From: Homarus americanus
Lineage: Eukaryota; Arthropoda; Malacostraca; Decapoda; Nephropidae
Assembly: GCF_018991925.1 (NCBI RefSeq)
Contig: NW_024753848.1
Location: 622,001 to 686,000, forward strand
Reading direction: 5' to 3'
DNA: 64,000 bases
This document shows, one piece after another, positions 49,191 to 59,455 of the stretch; the stretch's first letter is position 1; each line of letters starts with the position of its first letter. The translations under genes and the position numbers were made by a program. The notes beneath the pieces were generated by a model. That model ran no database searches. It saw nothing but the letters and a program-made list of their open reading frames with translations, and was not told where the DNA came from.

Positions 49191-50765
49191 CTACTACCTC
49201 TCCACCACAATAGCCGGCCCTAACGTTATACCTCAGCTATTTGATCAACACAAGACAAGCCCCCGCCCAGGAAGACCGGACAACACACCAACTGCACTGG
49301 ACTACCGCTAGAAAGAGATCCGCTCCGCATATCAACTAACACGTATGTCCACACCACCTCTCCCCCCTCCCCCCACCCACCCCGCAGTACCCACATGTCT
49401 CCTCACTCACATTCCCTCTACCCCCGCCCACCCCTTCCCTCCACACCCACTCCTTCACCCACACGCCCGACCGCCCACCGCCTCGCCATATCAACATACC
49501 AACACAGCCACACTATAAGTACCGTAATCCTTCTTATGTGATGTGACACTACACCACATTGTCTGTCTCTTACACTGACACACCCACCCACACACATGAC
49601 CCGGGTTGGCTTACTAATAGTACTGAATAATGGGAAAAATTCATAAGAGAATCAAATCGTATCAGACCTCTGGTAGCTTATAGAATCCAATACCTCTATG
49701 ATACAAGCTATTGTTTTTTTTTTTTGTTTTTTTTTACCATCACTTCAATAACTTTGGTGTTGATTATTTCTGGGGAGGGAGGAAGGAGAACAGTGGGGTG
49801 GGTTTATTATTTGTATACCTACACTGTCTCGGTACACATTGTTTATATACAGGTATTTATACTGTCTAGGTATTGTTTTTTATCTTACTCAATAAACATC
49901 TACCTATCCAGACACACCCTAATAATTTACTACGTCGGGATGATTGCCGGGTCACACTAGGGAGTCTGTCTACTCCTGGTGTGAACTATAAGACCTCCAG
50001 TAAACAAACACCAAAAAAATACATAATAAGAAAAAAATATATAAACAAACTAAATACAAAACAAGGGATAGAATTAACAAAAGCAATAAAAAACAAAAAG
50101 GAATTAACGCAAGGAAGAAAAATTCACCAAGGGATCATGATTGTAAGGCGCCCTGAACAAAATGTGGAAGGGTAGCTTATTGAACTCCTCTCTCACGGTA
50201 ACAAAACACAACCAATACTTTTCATTTATGTTGGCTACGAATTTATACATCTATTACGTGTTTCAGTTTCCTCATAAATTCCTTCTTTCTGATTGTGTGT
50301 GTGTGAGGAGTGAATCCCTTAGCTTGACACACACACACACACACACACACACCGCCCACACCACATTATAAAGAGGTAACATTACCCCTCTACTGCCTGG
50401 GTTAGTGTATCACATTACTCTTCTCTCCTCTTCGTCTCTTCCTCCTCGTCCTCCTTCTCTCTCTTTCTCTTCCTCCTCCTCCTCCTCCTTCTCCCTCTTT
50501 CTCATCCTCCTCTTCTCCATTCCTCCTCCCCCTCTCTTCCACCAAGCCATATATAGGTAAATTCCTCCCATTATAATCATTTCACTAGGGTGTCTAATCT
50601 TCAGGTGGTCGAGGTGGGGCTGCTTGGGTCTGACTGCCCCTTCTCGTTTACCTGTGACCTGTAGGACCTGCCTGAGCGTCTACCAGGTGTAACGGGACTA
50701 TATAACACAGGTGGACAAAAACACCTGAGGACTCACCTCACTTCCTCACACACACAACTTACTGA
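49191..50765. other. mixed sequence, no supported gene
   Basis: A C-rich stretch lies at 49360-49490 and a T tract at 49715-49737. (CA)n is at 50330-50352 and a pyrimidine tract at 50420-50535. A short-repeat motif (TAATCTTCAGGTGG) is at 50596. Nothing coding was recognised. Confidence 0.65.
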
Positions 50766-50769
50766 AACT

Positions 50770-50995
50770 CCCTAACCTAACCTAACCTAACCTAACCTAA
50801 CCAAACCTAACCGAACCGAACCTAACCTAACCTAACCAAACCCGATTAAAACTCCTCAACGTAACGTAACCTAACCTAACCAAATCCGATTAAAACTCCT
50901 CAACGTAACCTAACCTAACTTAACCTAACCTAAGCTTACCAAACTTAACATAATCTCACTTAACCTGACTTAACCTAACCCAAGCAAATTTGGTT
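50770..50995. repeat. degenerate CCTAA array with a 47-bp internal duplication
   Basis: CCTAA units change to AACCGAACC. Blocks ending GATTAAAACTCCTCAACGTA occur twice (50843-50865 and 50888-50910). Confidence 0.88.
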
Positions 50996-51010
50996 TAATC
51001 TAAATATTAC

Positions 51011-51086
51011 GGGGATCAACTGAAGATTAGACACCCTTATGCTTCAGGTCAAATAAACCAGGGTGTCTAATCTTCAGGTGATCCCC
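51011..51086. repeat. near-perfect 27-bp inverted repeat
   Basis: The left arm 51011-51037 (GGGGATCAACTGAAGATTAG...) and right arm 51060-51086 differ at one base and are separated by 22 bp. The arms are two opposed copies of the dispersed short motif linked to CCTAA arrays. Confidence 0.93.
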
Positions 51087-51290
51087 ACTAAGGTACAGTC
51101 TAATTATGGCGGTAATTAATATTATTCCCACAAACGTCAATAAACTACTCACAGGTAACATTTAATTATAGACCTCAAAGTAAGGACAGGTGTTAAGGAG
51201 GGGAGGGCAGGAGGGGGTGGGGTAGAGGGGAGGTGTGGTAAAAGGGAGGCAGGAGGAGGCATTGAGATTTTGTGGCTTACGACCCTGCTG

Positions 51291-51295
<5 letters not shown>

Positions 51296-51349
<54 letters not shown>

Positions 51350-51420
51350 GTTATCAGGCGGCTCCCTCACAAAACCATCTTTCTACAGCTGTCACACATG
51401 AATTACCCACTCTCTCTCTC

Positions 51421-51469
<49 letters not shown>

Positions 51470-51470
51470 A
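51296..51470. repeat. (GA)n and (GT)n microsatellites
   Basis: (GA)n at 51296-51347 and (GT)n at 51424-51467, with about 75 bp between. Confidence 0.96.
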
Positions 51471-51519
51471 TGACTATACTCAATCCGACTGACTGTAACA
51501 CAACATATACATGCACACC

Positions 51520-51535
51520 AATTCTCCTCCTCTTC

Positions 51536-51571
<36 letters not shown>

Positions 51572-52030
51572 TCCTCCTCCTCCTCTTCCTTCCTCCTCCT
51601 CCTCTACCCTAACCCTCCACACACACGTAACAGTAGACCGATATATTTATTAATTTATGGTATAATTCCCTAAAAACTAGCTCAGGTTCGACGACCAAAA
51701 AAATAACAAGGAAATCAGAAACACGTGGGAGGGGGAGGGGAGGAGAGGTGGTGGGAGGAGGAGAGGAATTGGGAGGAGGTAGAAGACGTGGAGGAAGTAG
51801 AAGAAGAAGAGGAGGAGGAGGAAGAGGAAGAAGAGGAGGGAGGAAGAAGAGGAGGAAGAGGAAGAAGAATAGGAAGAGGAGGAGGAGGAAGAGGAAGAAG
51901 AGGAGGAGGAGGAAGAAGAAGAAGGAGGAGGAGGATGATGAGGTAGAAGAAGAAGAAGAAGAAGAAGAAGAAGAAGAAGAAGAAGAAGAAGAAGAAGAAG
52001 AAGAAGAAGAAGAAGATGAGGAGGAAGGGG
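51520..52030. repeat. (TCC)n tract, then purine (GGA/GAA)n tract
   Basis: A TCCTCC-rich strand at 51520-51605, and 51725-52020 nearly pure A/G ending in (GAA)n of about 75 bp. The two could pair as a long imperfect hairpin. Confidence 0.92.
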
Positions 52031-52149
52031 TGTTGTAAATATTATTCAAGACCTAAAAGATGATTACTCACCACAACCCACTAAGTCATGAGTCACTACA
52101 GGTAAATGGAACAACAACAGTAGTCTTTAATTACTCACGTTAATCACCG

Positions 52150-52500
52150 TCCTGCTCGGTCACCAGGTACAGGCAAGCGTAATCACCAGCAGGACAACAC
52201 TACTAGTTTAGGATCTGCAGCAGTCACCAGCAGGACATCTCAAGAGTTATAAAGGCTTCAGTTACCAAGGATCACCAAGAACTGAAGCTTCAGATCACCA
52301 GCAAAACACCTCGTGAGCTCTTCAAAGCACCAGGGCTCACCACTACCATAACACAAGTCTTGGTTTCGATCACCAGGATAACAACTTGATTTGCGGTCTT
52401 AAGTTACCAGAGATCACTCATATAATATCTTGGATTAGATCTGCATTCATCAAAGATCACTAAAATAACACCTCATGTCAGCGGCCTCAGTCACCAAGCT
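52150..52500 (+). repeat. old degenerate tandem repeat, unit about 42-48 bp
   Basis: Roughly eight units, each starting ATCACCAG(C/G)A(A/G)AACA and ending in a CTTCAGTCACCAAGG-like phrase. Substitution between units is heavy. Confidence 0.6.
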
Positions 52501-52750
52501 CGGGGAACGCGAGAACGATACCTCCACCCTCCCTATACGACGGCCGCAGCCACACTGGTCTGGTAGACTGGTATTGGTGACTCTGGTCTTGACACTGACA
52601 TCCCCGCGCGCAACAGCAACACCTCACACAGACCCCCGTATTCTTCTAATAAATTTAAAACTCCCACACAAATCCATATATTACCATACTACAGTTTATC
52701 TTTACTATGATCATGAAACCACATTAACTTCCCGAAGAAATGAAAAATAA
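52475..52750 (+). CDS. 91-codon hypothetical ORF with a hydrophobic segment
   Basis: MSAASVTKLGERENDTSTLP is followed by RLVLVTLVLTLTSPRATATP, which looks like a late signal anchor or signal peptide. The ATG lies in the last unit of the 52150-52500 repeat. The C-terminal half is AT-rich and looks non-coding, and no clear splice donor was found. It could be a first exon or chance. Confidence 0.2.
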   Translation: MSAASVTKLGERENDTSTLPIRRPQPHWSGRLVLVTLVLTLTSPRATATPHTDPRILLINLKLPHKSIYYHTTVYLYYDHETTLTSRRNEK

Positions 52751-53044
52751 TTACAAGTGTTAGACAGAGCAGTGAACAAGTACAAAGTATGGGATGACTA
52801 ATGACAAGTGATTCAGTGTCGGGAAGCAAAAACATCTCGATTCTTGTGTTCATAACTGTCAGCGTTTTATTTCTCTTTAATGCCATATCTGGTAGAAATA
52901 TTTAATATATGTTTATGTAATGGATATAGCTAACGTATATGTGTGTGGTGGAAATATTAGTATCACGATATTAAGGGAATATTTAATATTTCTGATATAT
53001 AACAAAAAGTAAGGAAATACGTTTAGGGATAATTTGGCTAGCAG

Positions 53045-53250
53045 AGATTATTGTTGTTCTGAATGTCGCTGTTGTTTTAAGGGTCGGTGATTCGACTCCA
53101 GGGCGCACACGCAGTCCACCCAGCTGGCTGTAAAATTGGGTACCTGGCTTTACTTTAAGTGAAGGAGGTCGAATGCAGTGCCGACCACACCGAAGTAGTA
53201 TGCAGTGGGTTGTGTTATGTGTAGGGCAGTCGTGCGTATGGGACACACTT
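53045..53250 (+). mobile_element. tRNA-derived SINE, copy 2
   Basis: GGTGATTCGACTCCAGGGCG is a good B box. The body reads CCACCCAGCTGGCTGTAAAA then TTGGGTACCTGGCTTTA. It shares the order and core of the element at 20826-21045. No intact A box was recognised, so the head may be eroded. Confidence 0.65.
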
Positions 53251-54780
53251 TCAAAACGTCAATGGAAGTGGTCAAATACAGCTTTTTTACATAACACGTA
53301 GAAGGTGAACAACGCTGACGGGCTACAAGTACAGGGAATATAAACTGGGCTTTGAAAACACAAATTTCTCGGTGGTGACACTTCAAGGTCAAGTAGTAAC
53401 ATCGTAAAAATTTTACGTGTGTAAGAGCTGTTGGCTTGTGTCATAAAACGGTGCGAGTTGGTTCTTTTATATCGTGTGTTGACTGTCTCGAGGAGAGCAG
53501 TATATAGGTGTCTGTTTGTCTGTTTTGTCATGAATATATTATAATAAATATTCAGAGCTTGTGTATCTGTTTCACCTAATAGTAGCCTATTGTAGTATCT
53601 TAGTAAAAATAATCGGTTTTTTTCAGAGTGGATGATCTTGTTGAGGTCTTATACACTTTTTTTAGCAGTACAAAGTGCACGGTGTATTTGTTATAATGTT
53701 CGATACTTATGTTGTTGTGGTGGACGTCGGTGAGTTGAGGAAACCAGGACGCGAGAGGCCGAGGTATTAGGCCCGTGACTCACACTACCCGCAGCTCACC
53801 CCACACTTGTCACATACTGTAGACATCACTCACAGATTACTATGAGAGAACAGGGAGGCTTTTACGTTTATTCTTCTCATTCTCGATGTGTTAACTGCCT
53901 CCCAAAACCATGATATTGTTGGTACAAATTAAATAGTGTTCTCCACAGAGGACATCCAGACCCCAGAGACAAGTGTTAAGATATTGTTTGTACTGATGTG
54001 ACAACTGAGGATGAGTGATGCTTATTACACCTCAGCCTCCAACTATACGACCGAGGAGAATTGTTGACATTATTTTTATCACATTAATCATCATTTTACT
54101 TTGTTCGCTATTTTTTTTGGGCCATGAATATCACACAAACTAAATAATATTGTGACGAAACTTTGTGTCAGGGCTGTTGTCCCGAGGCCTGTGACTCACA
54201 AATCATTGACCAACTGAAGTGAAAAAAATAATGTGAGCGTTGAAAACTGTTCGTATTCCTCCACCAGCACCACATTAATGGGGAAATAAATCGTGTGACC
54301 TTATTTCCAGGACCTCGCCAGCTACTCCTGAACAAATGTTATCTGAGTGCTAAGTCTGGACATGGCTTCTCTATAACCATTTATAAATGAAAAAACAACT
54401 TGTGAGAATGTGTCGAGGGACTTGTTGGGAGAACATGGCAGCTGGCCAAGTTGGAGGTCAACCTTTGTTATCTTAAAATAATAATTCTTAAAACAGCAAG
54501 GCATGAAAATTCTAATACGATACAAAAACCTATTTTCTGGGTTATGTAGCGGACTCACTGTCACACTAGATTATGAGACTGACGTGTGCGTGATTGGCCC
54601 AATGAAATATCAATGTGGTTTAAAACGGTAATGATTCGTCAATGTGAGGCGTTGTTCTGACAGAAAATTATCAACACAAACTTCTGAGAAACTGTCAAAA
54701 CACTTGGGTGTGATTATGTGTGTGTGGGTGTAGGGTGCTTGTGAGTGCTTATGATGCCTCTATAATAATAATAAATAATA
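53251..54780. other. AT-rich unique sequence
   Basis: At 53697-53733 the short frame MFDTYVVVVDV runs into GACGTCG|GTGAGT, a strong donor, so a first coding exon is conceivable. No partner exon was found. Nothing else was recognised. Confidence 0.5.
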
Positions 54781-54781
54781 A

Positions 54782-55166
54782 TAATTAACGGTTTATTGAA
54801 AGAGCTTGGCAGGCAGAAGGCTGAAAATATACAGTTACATATTTGGGGAATGGGTTACGAATTACAAATAATATACAAGTAACATAAGTGATATAAATAA
54901 GATATATAATAACTAGATGGGGAAAAGCTCAAACTACAGTGCATTTCAACATAATGACAGTGCAAGGAGTAGTGTTTACTGGGAGTGAATACACTGGTTT
55001 ATTACAAGTTATTGCTAATTTTTACAATGGTTGGGACTGGGCTGTTCTTATAGCGATCAGTTCGTGCACGTATGGGCTGGATGCGGTTGTGGTGTCGAAC
55101 AGCAATTCTCGGGCTAGGGATCTCAGGTGGTAGTAGGAGCCGGTGTCGAGGATGGTGTAGAAGCTT
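54782..55166 (-). mobile_element. LINE 3' end, copy B (inverted relative to copy A)
   Basis: The reverse complement matches 29288-29700 with only a handful of differences over about 385 bp. It includes the KLLHHPRHR to NNL-stop frame, the 3' UTR and CAATAAACCGTTAATTATT plus the (ATT)n tail. The copies diverge abruptly upstream of AAGCTTCTACACC, consistent with independent 5' truncation. Confidence 0.85.
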
Positions 55167-55832
55167 CTTACCAAATTTGCAGATGAGGTCGTGGTGATGG
55201 TTAGTGAGAATCTAGGTGCGCGTGTGTGCGTGTGACGGTACTATGTGTGTGACAGTGGTGTGTGTGTGTGTGTTGTCATGTCAATATGATGTGTACATGA
55301 AAACATCTGCGATATACTTCACAGTACATGAATATAGGTGTAATATAGTAAGCGTTTATTTGTGTGTTGTGAATGAGGGTGTACCATCACACTCACCGCC
55401 CTCTGCTGGTGACACATTCATACCACACCCCCTCCTTCCCAAACACAGTCAAGGTTTCCTAAATACGCGTCAACTGGCCAATCATACTCTTCTGAAGCTA
55501 ACATTCGTATTATTATTTTCACTGACTTCCATACTTCATATACAACAAACCTTTACGTACTCCTGTCAATATACTAGGCTTGTGTGTCTAGTTACGTACT
55601 CTGAAGGTAAAAAGGAGTGGAAATAACATGCTCTTCCTCTTTCCTTGACCTTGTGTAGATCCTGTTTTCTTGAATCTCGGGAGCCGGACATATGCTAAGG
55701 AATCACAGGCAGATGTTATCAAATTAAGACAACCTCGTCAGTTCTGTCAACATTGATATACTGTGCTTCTATTTTTTTAAACGATATTTACACACAACGC
55801 CCGCGCCTGCACCAATGTATCTAATAAAACAA

Positions 55833-55835
<3 letters not shown>
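55167..55835. other. unique sequence, no supported gene
   Basis: A 136-codon plus frame at 55216-55626 starts in GT-rich sequence and shows no domain. Confidence 0.55.

Positions 55836-55925
<90 letters not shown>
55836..55925. repeat. (TA)n microsatellite
   Basis: About 45 uninterrupted TA units. Confidence 0.97.
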
Positions 55926-55927
<2 letters not shown>

Positions 55928-57229
55928 CTCGGCGTCAGCGACATTTCCTGATCATGTACTCTTGTTAATCAATAATTTCACTGGAAATAAAACTGGAGTA
56001 GAAACAAACATGTGCAGTATTTCTTGAGTAAAAAAGAAAGACGGTCTCATATCGAGGATATTGTATACATTACATAAACCAACTAATGAATTTCGGGTTA
56101 GTTACAGTGATCAGCTCAGGCATTGAGTACAGTACTTGGAGCTGTTACCTCTAGCACGGCTATATTAAATAACGTAACCCAATTTAAACAAATCTAACAA
56201 ACTTCGCCTAACTTAACCTAAGTAAACCTGACCAAACACTAGGATTGTCAAATAGATTTGGTTACTTACTAACAGCAGTGAGTTACTTTAAATCACGTCA
56301 AGTTTCTTCCCTTAAAATTCAATCAGTACTTTGACAATAATGACTTCAAAAACTGGATCTATTCAGAAGGCAGCTGACGTCATAAGTGGGAAGAGGTGGG
56401 TGGGTAAGGAAGGAGCAGTGTTGGTGGCAGTGGGTGGTCAGCCCGGAACAGACAGGGAGGGAGGTAGGGGTGGATAGGCGGCGCGACATGAAGGCGAGCC
56501 ACTACCCCGGATCAAAGACCAAGGCCTCACCTCCTTCTCCCAGCTGCTGCTGTTGTTGTATGTGGCCTCAGGTAGCCATGTGTCCCAACTGGCCAGTGTG
56601 TGTGTTTACACGTACACTCCATCAACTATTGCTGCACAATAGATACATCTTTCTCGGCTTTTTAAATGTTCATTTAATCCTTTCTGCCACTACTAAACCT
56701 CATCCGAGGTCTTGAAACAATACACAGGGGTACAGCTCACCTGGCCCTTCTACACGTTTAACTTACGTCACAAAAAGTAAGACGCAACATTTTTTTTTAT
56801 CAAGCCAGGTGAACCTAAGAGCTCAGGATTTTTTTAACGTTTTTTTATTAATATAAATTTAATATTTCTCTCTCTCTCTGGGAAAAGAGAGAGGGTTTGT
56901 ATTTAAAAATGTGTTTAAATGAGCACAAGGACAAAAGCTGTACTCTACAGTGCATGTACACACCACAAGGTGAAACATATAAGTCATAGAAGGCCAAGTA
57001 CATCTAACTAGTCTATATTTCTAAAATGATGAAACAATATTTGAGGCCATGAAGGTTACACAGCATAAAGTAGACTGACAGCCACTCACACCCGGGTGGC
57101 TGCTCGCATACTTTTTATTTCACTTAACCAGTCTGCAGTGAAGGTTACTACACATAATGCACCACTCGCGCTGATATACAGTACTGAGTTTAGTCGCCAA
57201 CGCTTCCGCCAAAGGTAAAATACTACATT
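55926..57229. other. unique sequence, one GC-richer patch
   Basis: 56380-56590 is GC-rich with ATGAAGGCGAGCC and a possible donor after TGGCCTCAG (GTAGCC). Coding cannot be supported. A GA/CT patch lies at 56867-56892. Confidence 0.5.
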
Positions 57230-57237
57230 GCTTTAAC

Positions 57238-57413
57238 CAGTGCCGGATTTAGACCTGTGGAGGCCCATGGGCAGCCTCTTTGTGGAGGCCCCTCATCATA
57301 ACTACCCACGAGGGTGGGGTGGCGAGTGAAGCTATATGCAGTTATATTGAGGAAATTAGAACATTGAGACATTTTTAATTAACTGTATATCTATTGATAG
57401 TGTACAAATTCCC

Positions 57414-57449
<36 letters not shown>

Positions 57450-57825
57450 TGAGACATGACTGGAGTCATTCATGTGGTTTCAAGTCGACCAGCCCTGATA
57501 TAGCTACTACCGCACACGTCAAAAATGTGTGGAATTCTAAATATTTTATTAGCAACACAAACAATAGCATTCATTAAAAATATACGGTTCATAGGAAAAT
57601 CAGGTATTCATGAATTTTAAGGAGTAGCTAGCCTAATTTCTATCACGCTTCTTGCTGAACATAGTTTTACGTGATGGGATAGATAAACATGAATTTTAAA
57701 GAATGAAAATAAAAATAATCCAAATGAATAAACAAATAAATAAAATATTGTAATATGTGGAGGCCCCCAGACTGTGGAGGCCCCTGAGCAGCTGCCCACT
57801 TTGCCCACTCCTGAATCCGGCCCTG
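57238..57825. mobile_element. 588-bp non-autonomous hAT transposon
   Basis: The ends CAGTGCCGGATTTAGACC and, on the other strand, CAGGGCCGGATTCAGGAG are typical hAT terminal inverted repeats. An exact 8-bp target duplication GCTTTAAC flanks the element (57230-57237 and 57826-57833). GTGGAGGCCC words recur just inside both ends. The interior is AT-rich with a CA tract and no transposase. Confidence 0.93.
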
Positions 57826-57833
57826 GCTTTAAC

Positions 57834-58970
57834 GATTAACCAAATGTATCTGTATAATTTAAAGAGAACATTCACATACAGTACACCCAAGTCGTGACAT
57901 ACACACTTGCGAACGAACTAAATCTAAAATAATTAAAGATTTATTTAGTCGGCTGCATAACTAAAATTGAGAACTAAACTGCAATACGCGATTTTTCCAT
58001 AGTCGTTGTTTCAGGTATAGTTAATGTGCTTCACCTACTAGAATAATTTTAATTACCGATAATAAGTTTCTACAACAAAATTATTAAGCCATATCAAAGT
58101 TTCTATAAAAATTTTCTTTAACTTAGCTAACAGCGTACCAACCAAGGATCGGTGTCTTAACTTCACTTGCTGTTTATGGAAAAAAGTTCAAAATCTTATA
58201 TCTAAAACAGCAACTTCGTGACTCGCAAAAGCAAAATGAACACACCCATAACACGAATTATATCCTAACCTAATCAAAACTATCCCAAGCCTGCTTAAAA
58301 AAAAATTATGAATTGTTTATCGTTCCTGTTCTTGATCTTATTTTAATATTGATCATTTTATCTAAGAGGAAAACATGGTTGGTAAAGTGTTGTGAGTGAC
58401 AGTGAGGGAAAGTCAATGTAGATGTTGAGATGGTGTTGTGGTGGGTGGATGAAACACAGCAGTGAGCTTATCTGACCATCTGGAGGACTGTTGGCAGTTA
58501 CACCAGCGTCCACCATCAACCAGTGTGTTGGCTCTTGACTAACATGGCAAGACTTAATAGATTTTATGAACTGGATACATTTGTTGAGAACTTATAGTGC
58601 AACACTCCGCCTGTTATTAACGTAACCAAAATATGTTCTATGATTGTTAGGTTTTGTTGGTTTTATATGAACTTATCAACAAAAATAGCTTGCGATTACT
58701 AATAGCTGACCCTAAGTATACTTTTACGAATGTGTACATATGTTACTAACCATTAGGGAAAGTCTTTATCGTGGAGGTCCGTCTGGCTTGTCCACGAAGG
58801 TTTGGAAGACATTTTTTATGCAGTATATGCCATTTCATCATAACTGATTTAACTACAGTACTAACTTTATATTATCATTTATAACGACAGAAAAATTTAA
58901 AATTACAATATAAAAAACTGGAATTGTTTTTGAGAAATAATTAAATCCGCTTTACCCAATTTGTAAAATG
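57834..58970. other. AT-rich unique sequence, no gene seen
   Basis: No coding, repeat or RNA signal was recognised. Confidence 0.6.
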
Positions 58971-59000
58971 AACCAGTCCATTAGGTGTGGTCTTCCTTCA

Positions 59001-59455
59001 CTAACCCCAGAACCCCCCACACCCTCCACCACATACCTTTTATATCCGCCACTAACCCCAGAACCCCCCACACCTCCACCACATACCTTTTATATCCGCC
59101 ACTAACCCCAGAACCCCCCACACCCTCCACCACATACCTTTTATATCCTCCACTAACCCCAGAACCCCCACACCCTCCACCACATACCTTTTATATCCGT
59201 CACTAACCCCAGAACCCCACACCCTCCACCACATACCTTTTATATCCGTCACTAACCCCAGAACCCCCCACACCCTCCACCACATACCTTTTATATCCGC
59301 CACTAACCCCAGAACCCCCCACACCCTCCACCACATACCTTTTATATCCGCCACTAACCCCAGAACCCCCCACACCCTCCACCACATACCTTTTATATCC
59401 GCCACTAACCCCAGAACCCCCCACACCCTCCACCACATACCTTTTATATCCGCCG
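59001..59455. repeat. 51-bp tandem repeat, about nine copies
   Basis: The unit contains CACTAACCCCAGAACCCCCC and CACATACCTTTTATATCCGC. Because 51 is a multiple of 3, the minus strand shows a 17-residue cyclic frame (DIKGMWWRVWGVLGLVA), which is not a gene. Small indels occur in the central copies. Confidence 0.95.

Noticed and set aside
48841..49210. Three overlapping minus frames of 107-116 codons
   Set aside because: Identical 16-residue cycles from a 16-bp satellite.
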